Positions 49,643-57,633 of a stretch of 64,000 nucleotides of DNA are shown piece by piece. Position numbers and translations under genes: made by a program. How positions within the stretch are numbered: position 1 is the stretch's first letter; the number at the start of each line of letters is the position of its first letter. This DNA is from Nocardioides oceani (GTDB lineage Bacteria; Actinomycetota; Actinomycetes; Propionibacteriales; Nocardioidaceae), in NCBI RefSeq assembly GCF_030412965.1, contig NZ_JAUHJQ010000012.1:15785-79784 (forward strand). Direction: 5' to 3'. Under the pieces are notes generated by a model. It was not told where the DNA came from and searched no databases. It was given only the letters and a program-made list of their open reading frames with translations.

Positions 49643-50782
49643 GTGCTCGACGCCTCCATCCTCGCCTACTTCGCCGACGACACCACCCGCACCTACCAGC
49701 TCGTGCAGTGGCTGCCGGTGCTCGAGCTGTTGCACGAGCAGCACCCGGTGGGCGTCGTGGCGCGGGACGCCGAGGCGGCCGAGCTGCTGCGCACCCGCAC
49801 GAACCTGCCGGTCGAGCTTGCCGCGTCGTTCCCCGAGCTGACCGAGCTGTACGCCGCGGTCGACCCCAAGGTCGTCCTCTACGTCAACAACTCCATGCTC
49901 AACTTCCAGTCGCTGCTCCACGGGCGGGCGCTGCACGTCCACGTCAACCACGGCGAGAGCGACAAGCAGAGCATGGCCAGCAACAACGCCAAGGCCTACG
50001 ACCGGGTCTTCGTCGCCGGCGAGGCGGCCGTGCAGCGGTACGTCGCCGAGCTGCTCGAGCTCGACACCTCCCGCCTCGTGCGCACCGGCCGCCCGCAGCT
50101 CGACCTGCGCCGCGAGGCGCTGCTCGAGCCGACCGACCGGCGCACGGTGCTCTACGCGCCGACGTGGGAGGGCGACGCGGAGTACAACGACTACACCTCC
50201 GTCGACACGATCGGACCCGACGTCGTGCGCGCCGCCCTGGCCGTGCCCGACGTGCGCCTGGTCTACAAGCCGCACCCGAAGGTCGTCACCAGCACCACCC
50301 CGGCCGTGCGCGAGGGGCACCGGGCGATCCTCGCGCTGCTCGACGAGGCCGCCCGCAGCGAGCCGGCCGCCGGGCACGTGGCGATCCTCGCCGGCGACAT
50401 CCTCGCCGTGATGCCGGACTGCGACGCGATGGTCACCGACGTCTCCTCGGTGGGGCTCGACTGGCTCTACCTGCGCACCGAGCGGCCCATCTTCATCACC
50501 GACCGCCACCACGACGCCGAGCGCCTGCGCCAGGAGGTCCCGGTCAGCCGGTGCGCCGACGTCATCGACGACGTCGACGTGCTCACGCTCACCGGGCTCC
50601 TCGCCGCGCGCCTCGACCACGACGAGCACCACCTGGCCCGGGTCGCCATGCGCCACCACTACTTCGACGACCTCCAGGTCGGCGACAGCACGGTCCGCTT
50701 CCTCGACGCGGTCGGCGAGCTCGCCGCCCGCCGCGACGCGCTCCTCGGCGAGACCGACCTCGGCGCGGCGATCACCGCCTGA
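49643..50782 (+). CDS. CDP-glycerol glycerophosphotransferase-like protein (TagB/TagF family)
   Basis: A 379-residue GT-B-like protein. RTVLYAPTWEGDAEYNDYTS and VRLVYKPHPKV followed by DCDAMVTDVSSVGLDWLYLRTERPIFITD are the signature stretches of the teichoic-acid glycerophosphotransferase family, where a histidine and the SSV region bind CDP-glycerol. It probably transfers a polyol phosphate to a cell-wall or lipid acceptor. The frame is open far upstream only as a shadow of the dehydrogenase gene; GTG 49643 has a TACGAT box. It stands alone between KstR-linked genes without a box of its own. Confidence 0.85.
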   Translation: MLDASILAYFADDTTRTYQLVQWLPVLELLHEQHPVGVVARDAEAAELLRTRTNLPVELAASFPELTELYAAVDPKVVLYVNNSMLNFQSLLHGRALHVHVNHGESDKQSMASNNAKAYDRVFVAGEAAVQRYVAELLELDTSRLVRTGRPQLDLRREALLEPTDRRTVLYAPTWEGDAEYNDYTSVDTIGPDVVRAALAVPDVRLVYKPHPKVVTSTTPAVREGHRAILALLDEAARSEPAAGHVAILAGDILAVMPDCDAMVTDVSSVGLDWLYLRTERPIFITDRHHDAERLRQEVPVSRCADVIDDVDVLTLTGLLAARLDHDEHHLARVAMRHHYFDDLQVGDSTVRFLDAVGELAARRDALLGETDLGAAITA

Positions 50783-50786
50783 TCCG

Positions 50787-50824
50787 CTGGTCGAGCAGGT
50801 GGCTGGCGCTCGCTGCTCGACCAG
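50787..50824. terminator. Perfect 12-bp hairpin between convergent genes
   Basis: CTGGTCGAGCAG (50787-50798) and CTGCTCGACCAG (50813-50824) pair perfectly around a 14-base loop. It lies 5 bases after one stop codon and 10 bases from the opposite one, as expected for a two-way terminator. Its right half is the dispersed repeat also found at 38528-38547. Confidence 0.65.
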
Positions 50825-50833
50825 CAGGGAGCG

Positions 50834-52078
50834 TCAGCCCGCGACGCGGCCCTGCTCGCGGCGGTACTGGTTCCAGTGCCAGTGCAGGTAGCGGTCGATC
50901 GCGCGGACGACGTGCGAGCTGCGGATCGAGGGGAAGACGTCGAAGGCGTGCTGGGCGCCCGGCAGCTCGGCGTACACCACCGAGCGCTTGGAGATCCGCC
51001 GCAGCTTCTCCACGAACGCCCTCGCCTGGGAGACCGGCACGAGGGTGTCGTAGGCGCCGTGGAGGACGAAGAAGTCCGGGGCGTCGGGGGTGATCCGGAG
51101 GATCGGCGAGGCGTCCTCGAAGACCTGCGGCTCCTTCTCCCACGTCGTGCCCAGCACGCGCGGGCCGAGGAAGAGGTCGCGCAGCAGCTCGGCCGCCCGC
51201 GTGCCGGTGGCGCCGGCGAAGTCGTAGACGCCGTAGTGCGGCACCGCGACCTGCACGGAGGTGTCGGTGTCCTCGAAGCCCGGCTGGTACGCCGCGTTGC
51301 CGGGCGTGAGGGCGGCGAGCGCGACGAGGTGGCCACCCGCCGAACCGCCGGTGATCGCGATGTAGTCGGGGTCGCCGCCGTGCTCGGCGACGTGGGCCTT
51401 GATCCAGGCGATCGCCTTCTTGACGTCGACGACGTGGGCGGGCCACTCCGCGCGGGGCGAGAGCCGGTAGTTGATCGCCACGCAGACCCAGCCCTTGGCG
51501 GCCAGGTGCTGCATGAGCGGGATGCCCTGCTGGTCCTTGTTGCCGATGGTCCACCCGCCGCCGTGGACCTGGAGCAGCACCGGTGCACCGCCGTCGGGCA
51601 CGCCGTCGGCGGGGGAGTAGACGTCGAGCAGTCCGCGCTTGCCGATGGCGGGGTCGTAGGAGATGTTCTTCTCCACCCGGACCCGCGCGTCGCGCATCCG
51701 GAACGGGTAGACCAGGCGCCGCCACGGCACCGCGAGGTCCGCCGGGGTCGGCTTGGCGTCCAGCTGCTCGAGGTAGTCGGCCCCGAGCGCCTCGACGAGG
51801 CTGTCCTCGGCCCGCTGCTGGACCTGCCGCGCCTGGAGCACGAGGTAGGACAGGCCTGCGGCGCTGGCGGCGGCGAGGGCCAGGCCCCGCGGGTCCCGTC
51901 GCGGTCCGCGCGCGTGGACCGCGGCGTCGGCGACGGTGAGCGCCAGCGCGTGCGGGGCCAGCTCCCCGACCAGCCAGCCCGCCATGAAAGCGGGGATGCC
52001 CGGCCGGAAGCCGGGCAGGGGCCGCAGCGCGTTCGCGGTCAGCGCAGCGGTCACGATCTGTCGGCGCAGGAACGACAT
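50834..52078 (-). CDS. HSL-family carboxylesterase/lipase (LipC-like)
   Basis: A 414-residue alpha/beta hydrolase. A hydrophobic N-terminal region (about 25-90) precedes the catalytic domain with oxyanion motif HGGG (172-175), nucleophile S246 in GGSAGG, an aspartate in HGAYDTLVPV and a histidine in GAQHAFDVF. The size and layout fit the mycobacterial LipC/LipM/LipN hydrolases, which cleave esters of lipids or steryl compounds. ATG 52078 has TACCCT 7 bases upstream. It is divergent from a DGAT gene across a spacer with a KstR-type box; the lipC-DGAT pairing is, as I recall, also found in M. tuberculosis (Rv0220-Rv0221). Confidence 0.88.
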   Translation of the reverse strand: MSFLRRQIVTAALTANALRPLPGFRPGIPAFMAGWLVGELAPHALALTVADAAVHARGPRRDPRGLALAAASAAGLSYLVLQARQVQQRAEDSLVEALGADYLEQLDAKPTPADLAVPWRRLVYPFRMRDARVRVEKNISYDPAIGKRGLLDVYSPADGVPDGGAPVLLQVHGGGWTIGNKDQQGIPLMQHLAAKGWVCVAINYRLSPRAEWPAHVVDVKKAIAWIKAHVAEHGGDPDYIAITGGSAGGHLVALAALTPGNAAYQPGFEDTDTSVQVAVPHYGVYDFAGATGTRAAELLRDLFLGPRVLGTTWEKEPQVFEDASPILRITPDAPDFFVLHGAYDTLVPVSQARAFVEKLRRISKRSVVYAELPGAQHAFDVFPSIRSSHVVRAIDRYLHWHWNQYRREQGRVAG

Positions 52079-52085
52079 GGCGACG

Positions 52086-52091
52086 AGGGTA
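52086..52091 (-). promoter_or_regulatory. -10 box of leaderless promoter for lipase
   Basis: TACCCT on the minus strand, 7 bases before the ATG at 52078. Confidence 0.5.
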
Positions 52092-52155
52092 GTCCGCAAT
52101 TGACGTGGGTCACGCGGACCGGCCGTGACGTCGGCGCCCCCCGCCCGTTGCACAC

Positions 52156-52169
52156 TGGAACACGTTCTA
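52156..52169. promoter_or_regulatory. KstR-type operator 6, before the wax-ester synthase/DGAT gene
   Basis: TGGAACACGTTCTA fits TnnAACnnGTTnnA perfectly and ends 14 bases before the GTG at 52184. Confidence 0.8.
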
Positions 52170-52183
52170 GGAAGGGGACGTCC

Positions 52184-53602
52184 GTGGTGGACCGGCTGTC
52201 GGGGCTCGATGCGAGCTTCCTGTACCTCGAGACGCCGTCGCAGCTGATGCACGTCTGCGGCGTGATCCTGCTCGACCCCTCGACGATGCCGGAGCCGTAC
52301 TCCTTCGCCGGGCTGCAGGCGACGATCGACGAGCGGGTCCGCGACACCCCGGCGTTCACGCGCAAGCTGCGACGCGTGCCGATGGGGCTGGACCACCCGA
52401 TCTGGGTCCGCGACAAGCAGTTCGACATCGAGCGCCACGTGCACCGGCTCGCGCTCCCGCGGCCCGGCGGACTCGCGGAGCTCACCGAGCTGACCGGGCA
52501 CCTCGCCGGCCTGCCCCTGGACCGCTCGCGCCCGCTGTGGGAGATGTGGGTGATCGAGGGGTACGACGGCGGGCTGGGCCACGACCTGGTCGCGGTGTTC
52601 ATGAAGATGCACCACGCCACGGTCGACGGCGTCTCGGGCGCCAACCTGGTCTCCCACCTGTGCAGCCTGGAGCCGGAGGCCGAGCCGCTCGGGACCGCCG
52701 ACGACCAGACGTACGGCCGGGACCCCGACCAGCTGGAGCTCCTCGGGCGGGCGGTGCTCTCCAACGTCACCAAGCCGGTGCACGCCGCGCGGCTGCTCAA
52801 CCCGTCCGCGCAGCTGGTGGCCCGGACCATCGGGCGGGCCCGAGCCGGGACCGCGATGGCCGCGCCGCTGACCGCGCCGCGCACGTCGTTCAACGGCACG
52901 ATCACCGGCCACCGCACGATCGCGCTGGCCGACATGTCGCTGGACGAGGTGCGCGAGGTCAAGGCGGCGACCGGCACGACCGTCAACGACGTGGTGCTGA
53001 CCGTCGCGGGCGGTGCGTTGCGGTCCTACCTCGAGGAGCGCGGCGAGCTGCCCGACGACTCGCTGCTCGCGACGGTCCCGGTCTCGGTCCACGGCACCTC
53101 GAAGCGGTCCAGCGGCGTCAACAAGGTCTCGGCGCTCTTCGCCAAGCTCGGCACCGACGAGGAGGACCCGCTGGTCCGGCTCGAGGAGATGGCGACCCGC
53201 AACAAGCACGCGAAGGAGCACCACAACGCGATCAGCGCTGACGCGCTGCAGGACTGGGCGGAGTTCGCGGCGCCGCGGACCTTCGGGCTGGCGATGCGGA
53301 CCTACGCCGGGCTGCGGCTGGCCGAGCGGCACCCGGTCGTGCACAACCTGGTCATCTCCAACGTGCCGGGCCCGCCGGTGCCGCTCTACTTCTGCGGGGC
53401 CGAGGTGCTCGGGCTCTACCCGCTGGGGCCGGTCTTCCACGGCGCGGGGCTCAACGTCACGGTGATGTCCAACCACGGCCACCTGCACGTCGGCGTGATC
53501 GCCTGCCGCGAGTCGGTGCCGCACCCCGAGGAGCTCGTGCGCCGGTTCCCGGCGGAGCTCTCCGCCCTGCGCGCGGCGGTGGCCGCCCGCGACGAGGCCT
53601 GA
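52184..53602 (+). CDS. Wax ester synthase / diacylglycerol acyltransferase
   Basis: A 472-residue bifunctional acyltransferase. The catalytic motif is H143-HATVDG149, and the family start DRLSGLDASFLYLETPSQLMHVC and later stretch NDVVLTVAGGALRSYL are both present; VISNVPGPPVPLYFCGAEV is the usual C-terminal motif. It makes triacylglycerol or wax esters from acyl-CoA, storing fatty acids from lipid breakdown. GTG 52184 has a GAAGGGGA site; GTG 52187 is adjacent. The KstR-type box 14 bases upstream suggests it is switched on with steroid or lipid use. Confidence 0.92.
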   Translation: MVDRLSGLDASFLYLETPSQLMHVCGVILLDPSTMPEPYSFAGLQATIDERVRDTPAFTRKLRRVPMGLDHPIWVRDKQFDIERHVHRLALPRPGGLAELTELTGHLAGLPLDRSRPLWEMWVIEGYDGGLGHDLVAVFMKMHHATVDGVSGANLVSHLCSLEPEAEPLGTADDQTYGRDPDQLELLGRAVLSNVTKPVHAARLLNPSAQLVARTIGRARAGTAMAAPLTAPRTSFNGTITGHRTIALADMSLDEVREVKAATGTTVNDVVLTVAGGALRSYLEERGELPDDSLLATVPVSVHGTSKRSSGVNKVSALFAKLGTDEEDPLVRLEEMATRNKHAKEHHNAISADALQDWAEFAAPRTFGLAMRTYAGLRLAERHPVVHNLVISNVPGPPVPLYFCGAEVLGLYPLGPVFHGAGLNVTVMSNHGHLHVGVIACRESVPHPEELVRRFPAELSALRAAVAARDEA

Positions 53603-53618
53603 GCCCCGACGAGGTCGC

Positions 53619-55184
53619 TCAGCTGATCTCGGGCAGCTCCTGCGCGGCGCCGAGCAGCCCGCGGAACGGGTCACCGTGCTCGGCGATCCGCTCCAGCGCC
53701 GTGCGGATCGTCCAGCGGTCCGGCCGCAGGTCGGGGTCGTCGAGCTCCTCCCAGCGGATCGGCACCGACACCGGCGCACCGGGAGCCGGCCGCGGCGACC
53801 AGGGCCCGACGAGGGTCTTGTTGACGGCGTTCTGGGTGTAGTCCAGCCGCGCGAGCCCGCCGCGCGCCCTGACTTCCCACTTCCAGCTCACCAGCTCCGG
53901 CACGACCTTGCCGACGGTGCGCGAGAGCCGCTCGACCCACGCCCGGGTGTCGCTGAAGGTGTAGCCCGCCACCACCGGGATCCAGACCTGGATGCCGCGC
54001 CGCCCGGTCACCTTCGGCAGCGCGGTCACCCCGAGGTGCTCCAGTGCCGTGCGGTGCAGCCGGGCCAGCACGAGCAGCTCCTCCCACGACGTGCGCTCAC
54101 CGGGGTCGAGGTCGACCAGGGCGTACGTCGGCTCGTGCATCGCCTCGGTGCGCGAGGTCCACGGGTGCCACTCCAGCGCCCCGAAGTTGGCCATCCACAC
54201 GAGGGTGGCCGGCTCGTCGGCGACGACGTACGCCGTGGTCTCACCCTCGTCGGCCTCGGGATTACCCCAGCACCCGACCCAGGCCGGCGCGTGGCCGGGC
54301 CGCTGCTTGTGCCAGAAACCGGCCTCGTCGGCGCCCTCGGGGTAGCGGTGCAGGTTGACCGCCCGGCCCTCGAGGTAGGGCAGCGCGACGGGGGCGACCT
54401 GGGCGGCGTAGGCCAGGAGCTCGCGCTTGGTCACCGGTCCGCGGTCCGCGTCCTGCGGGTGGCCGGGGAAGAGCACCTTGTCGAGGTTGGTGACCTTCAC
54501 GCCCCGGCCGTGGACCTCCCAGGTGCCGCCGCTGCCCGGCAGCGCGGCGAGCGCGTCGATCGCCCCGTCGGGGACGGCGGCCGGAGGCGTGGGCGGCACG
54601 CCGGCCACGACGTCGTCGTTGGTGCGCCCGCTCAGCACCGACCGGGGGTGCTCCTCGGGGTCCCAACCGTCGACGGCGTGCTCGTCGCGCTTGTGCAGGA
54701 GCATCCACTCCTCCTTGCCGCCGGCCTCGGAGCGCCGCAGGAGCACCAGCCGGCCACGCAGCTTCCGGCCGTGCACCTCGACGTGCAGCTCGCCGTCGGC
54801 GACGGCCGCGACCGGGTCGTCGGTGCGGACCGCCTCGAAGGTGCCGGTGTCCCACACGATGACGTCCCCGCCGCCGTACTCACGACCGGGGATGGTGCCC
54901 TCGAAGTGCAGGTAGTCGACCGGGTGGTCCTCCACGTGCACCGCCAGGCGACGGGCGGCCGGGTCGAGGGTCGGCCCCTTCGGGACCGCCCAGCTGACCA
55001 GCACGCCGCCGATCTCGAAGCGCAGGTCGTAGTGGAGGTGGCTCGCGCGGTGCCGCTGCACCACGAACCGCGGCGCGCCGGAGGCGGCCGTCCGCGCCGA
55101 GGCCTCGCCGGCCGTGTCGCCGGAGGGCTCGGGCGTCCGGGCGAAGTCGCGCTTGGCGCGGTACGCCGCCAGCTGGTCGCTCAT
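53619..55184 (-). CDS. LigD-like 3'-phosphoesterase plus polymerase protein, no ligase domain
   Basis: A 521-residue protein with two LigD modules. The 3'-phosphoesterase (about 38-165) has HRASHLHYDLRFEIGGVLVSWAVPKGP. The archaeo-eukaryotic primase-type polymerase (about 240-510) has VDLDPG as the metal motif and VTGRRGIQVWIP. In the classic polymerase motif a histidine follows G-L; here it is Gln (GIQV), a variant of unknown effect. The ATP-dependent ligase module is absent, and no Ku gene is in the window. It could serve end-joining or gap repair together with a separate ligase. It starts 12 bases after the small gene upstream. Confidence 0.88.
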   Translation of the reverse strand: MSDQLAAYRAKRDFARTPEPSGDTAGEASARTAASGAPRFVVQRHRASHLHYDLRFEIGGVLVSWAVPKGPTLDPAARRLAVHVEDHPVDYLHFEGTIPGREYGGGDVIVWDTGTFEAVRTDDPVAAVADGELHVEVHGRKLRGRLVLLRRSEAGGKEEWMLLHKRDEHAVDGWDPEEHPRSVLSGRTNDDVVAGVPPTPPAAVPDGAIDALAALPGSGGTWEVHGRGVKVTNLDKVLFPGHPQDADRGPVTKRELLAYAAQVAPVALPYLEGRAVNLHRYPEGADEAGFWHKQRPGHAPAWVGCWGNPEADEGETTAYVVADEPATLVWMANFGALEWHPWTSRTEAMHEPTYALVDLDPGERTSWEELLVLARLHRTALEHLGVTALPKVTGRRGIQVWIPVVAGYTFSDTRAWVERLSRTVGKVVPELVSWKWEVRARGGLARLDYTQNAVNKTLVGPWSPRPAPGAPVSVPIRWEELDDPDLRPDRWTIRTALERIAEHGDPFRGLLGAAQELPEIS

Positions 55185-55196
55185 CCGACCCGGCGG

Positions 55197-55370
55197 TCAG
55201 GCGGGGTCGTCGGTGACGTGGTCGCCCTGCTCGAGGACGTCGGCCTCGTTCGCCTCGTCCGGGCCCACCTCGGCGGGTGTCACCGTCCCCGACCCGTCCA
55301 TGCCCTGCTGCTGCTCGGCCAGGTCGGCCTCGTCCGCCTGCGGTCCGTCGAAGCCTGCGCTCTCGCTCAT
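55197..55370 (-). CDS. Small acidic hypothetical protein (57 aa)
   Basis: A 57-residue, strongly acidic protein (about 20 Asp/Glu, no Lys or Arg, one His). It has an internal repeat, DEADLAEQQQG and NEADVLEQGD, suggesting two short helices. It lies directly before the LigD-like gene with a 12-base gap, so it is probably co-transcribed. It might be a binding partner or DNA mimic, but nothing in the sequence proves a function. Confidence 0.6.
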   Translation of the reverse strand: MSESAGFDGPQADEADLAEQQQGMDGSGTVTPAEVGPDEANEADVLEQGDHVTDDPA

Positions 55371-55424
55371 GGGCGGCCGGTACCCACGCCGCCCGGTGTG
55401 GCCCCGCGTGCCATCGTGGCCGGC

Positions 55425-56333
55425 ATGAGCCAGACACCTGCAGACGTCCCTGTCGTGGTCGTGACCGGTGCGAACGGGTTCGTCGGGGCCACCACCTGCG
55501 CGGCCCTGGTCGAGCGCGGGGCACGGGTCCGCGCGGTCGTGCGCCGTGCCGGGACCGCGCCCGCCGGGACCGAGGAGCACGTCGGGGAGTTCTCCGACGC
55601 CGGGTTCGCCGCCTCGGTCGTCGACGGTGCGACGGCGCTCGTGACGACCGTCCACCCGATGGGGTCGGACCGCGAGACCCAGCACCGCGTCGGCGTCGAG
55701 GGCACGACGACGATCGCGCGGGCCGCCCGGGACGCCGGCGTACGCCGCCTGGTGCACGTGTCGACGGCCGGCGTCTACGACCGCTCGCCCGACACGGGCG
55801 ACGTCGACGAGGGCTCGGCGCTGGTGGGCGAGGACGGCGGCGACTACGGGATCACCAAGCGCGACACCGACGCGTCGCTGGCCCGGGTCGACGCGATCAC
55901 CCGGGTGCTCGTCCGGCCGCCGGCGATCCTCGGGCCGGGGGAGACCTCGGTCTGGAACACGCTGCGCCCCGCCGCCGTCCGCGACGAGCCGGCCGCCCGG
56001 CGCACCGCTCCGGACAAGACGTTCGCGTGGGTGCACGTGGCCGACCTCGCGGTGTTCCTCGCCGACGTCGCGACCGGCCGCGTCGCGGAGGCCGACGACC
56101 CTGAGCGCGGCCCGGTCGCGGGGGAGTGCACGGCCGTGAACCTGGCCGCCGAGCCGGCGCGGACCCGCGATTACCACGAGACGGTCACGACCGCGGTCGG
56201 CGTCGAGCCGGAGTGGGTCGAGGAGCCGTCGTGGACGGGCCGGATCGTCGCCGACCGAGCCCGCGCCTGGGGCTGGACCCCCGCGGTCGACCTCGGGCAG
56301 GCGCTCCGCGAGCTCGCGGACGGGCTGCGCTGA
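55425..56333 (+). CDS. NAD-dependent epimerase/dehydratase family protein
   Basis: A 302-residue extended SDR. The NAD-binding loop is VTGANGFVG, and the active site is the S ... YGITK pair (STAGVYDRS and DYGITKRDTD). The C-terminal half has typical LVRPPAILGPGETSVWNTL and FAWVHVADLAVFLADV stretches. The family includes sugar-nucleotide epimerases and steroid or flavonoid reductases; nothing nearby tells which. The frame is open far upstream antisense to the LigD-like gene; ATG 55425 begins the conserved part. It ends in a hairpin shared with mraY. Confidence 0.87.
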   Translation: MSQTPADVPVVVVTGANGFVGATTCAALVERGARVRAVVRRAGTAPAGTEEHVGEFSDAGFAASVVDGATALVTTVHPMGSDRETQHRVGVEGTTTIARAARDAGVRRLVHVSTAGVYDRSPDTGDVDEGSALVGEDGGDYGITKRDTDASLARVDAITRVLVRPPAILGPGETSVWNTLRPAAVRDEPAARRTAPDKTFAWVHVADLAVFLADVATGRVAEADDPERGPVAGECTAVNLAAEPARTRDYHETVTTAVGVEPEWVEEPSWTGRIVADRARAWGWTPAVDLGQALRELADGLR

Positions 56334-56380
56334 GCCACCTCCGGTCCGCCGGCCCGCGACCCGTCGCGGGAGCCGGCCTG

Positions 56381-56421
56381 TGCGGTACGTCGAGGTCAGC
56401 CAGCGGCGCCGACGTACCGCA
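56381..56421. terminator. Perfect 12-bp hairpin between epimerase and mraY
   Basis: TGCGGTACGTCG (56381-56392) and CGACGTACCGCA (56410-56421) pair perfectly. A second hairpin, CCGCGAC / GTCGCGG, lies just upstream (about 56354-56369). Both sit between convergent stop codons. Confidence 0.65.
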
Positions 56422-56424
56422 CCG

Positions 56425-57510
56425 TCACCCGAGCCAGTCGGCGTAGAAGATCCCGAGGCCGGTGACGACGCTGAGCCCGGCGATGATCCAGAAGCGGATG
56501 ACCACGGTCACCTCGTCCCACCCGAGGTGCTCGAAGTGGTGGTGGATGGGGGCGATCCGGAAGATGCGGCGGCCGGTGCCCGTGAGCCGCCTCGTCAGCT
56601 TGAAGTAGCCGACCTGCAGGAGCACCGAGAGCGTCTCGAGCACGAACAGGCCGCCGATGACGGCCATGAGCAGCTCGGTCCGGGACATGATCGCCAGCCC
56701 TGCGAGGGCGCCGCCGATGGCGAGGGAGCCGACGTCGCCCATGATGATCTGGGCCGGCTTGGCGTTCCACCACAGGAAGCCGATGCACGCGGCCGCGATC
56801 GCCGCGGAGAGCACGGCGAGGTCCAGCGGGTCGCGCACCTCGTAGCACTGGGACGCGCTCGCGGCGACGTCGGCGGACCCGCACCGGTGGCTGTTCTGCC
56901 AGAAGCACACGACCGCGTAGGCGCCGAACACCATCGCCGAGGTCCCGGCGAGCAGGCCGTCGGCGCCGTCCGCGAGGTTGGCGCCGTTCGACGTCGCGGT
57001 CACGATGAACCAGATCAGCAGGAGCACGACGACCAGCGGCAGCTTGATGCCCCAGTCGTGCGTGGTGGACAGGTGCTGCGAGGCGGGCCTCACGCCGCGC
57101 TCGTCGGCGAAGAGCTGGGTCGCCAGGACGCCGAACGTCAGCGCGGTGAGCGTCTGCCCGGCCATCTTGGCGCGGCTGGTCAGGCCCTGGTTGTTCTGCG
57201 TGTAGACCTTGATGAAGTCGTCGAGGAAGCCGACCACGCCGCAGCCGAGGAACAGCAGCAGGAGCAGCCAGGCGCTGGCGCTGGGCCGGGCGTCGGTCAG
57301 CACCGTGGCGAGGAGGTACGCCGCCGTGGAGCCGAGGAGGATCACGAGCCCGCCCATAGTCGGCGTCCCGCGCTTGACGTGGTGCGTCGTCGGGCCGTCG
57401 TCGCGGATCGGCTGGCCGAAGCCGTGCCGGGTGAACCAGCCGATGGCGATCCGGGTGCCGATGAGCGAGCAGAGCACCGCCAGCCCGCTGCTGAGCAGGA
57501 TCGCCCGCAT
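56425..57510 (-). CDS. mraY: Phospho-N-acetylmuramoyl-pentapeptide transferase (MraY), lone copy
   Basis: A 361-residue protein with about ten membrane helices and the MraY signatures: DDGPTTHHVKRGTPTMGG near the start, the GVVGFLDDFIKV aspartates, ANLADGADGLLAG (canonical NLTDGLDGL) and PIHHHFEHLGWDEVTVVIRFW at the end. It transfers phospho-MurNAc-pentapeptide to undecaprenyl phosphate to make lipid I. It is not in a dcw cell-wall cluster here: neighbours are an epimerase and a TetR gene. The ATG at 57510 has a GAGAGGAA site. It may be a second copy or a relocated single one. Confidence 0.92.
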   Translation of the reverse strand: MRAILLSSGLAVLCSLIGTRIAIGWFTRHGFGQPIRDDGPTTHHVKRGTPTMGGLVILLGSTAAYLLATVLTDARPSASAWLLLLLFLGCGVVGFLDDFIKVYTQNNQGLTSRAKMAGQTLTALTFGVLATQLFADERGVRPASQHLSTTHDWGIKLPLVVVLLLIWFIVTATSNGANLADGADGLLAGTSAMVFGAYAVVCFWQNSHRCGSADVAASASQCYEVRDPLDLAVLSAAIAAACIGFLWWNAKPAQIIMGDVGSLAIGGALAGLAIMSRTELLMAVIGGLFVLETLSVLLQVGYFKLTRRLTGTGRRIFRIAPIHHHFEHLGWDEVTVVIRFWIIAGLSVVTGLGIFYADWLG

Positions 57511-57633
57511 GTCGTTCCTCTCGCAGCCGCCGCGGTCGGTCGCCACGTGCTGCGGTCGACCGGGCACATTGTGGGGCACGAGCCGCTCCGGGCCGTCGAG
57601 GCACGCGGAGGGCCGGTGCCCCGCTCCGGCGGA

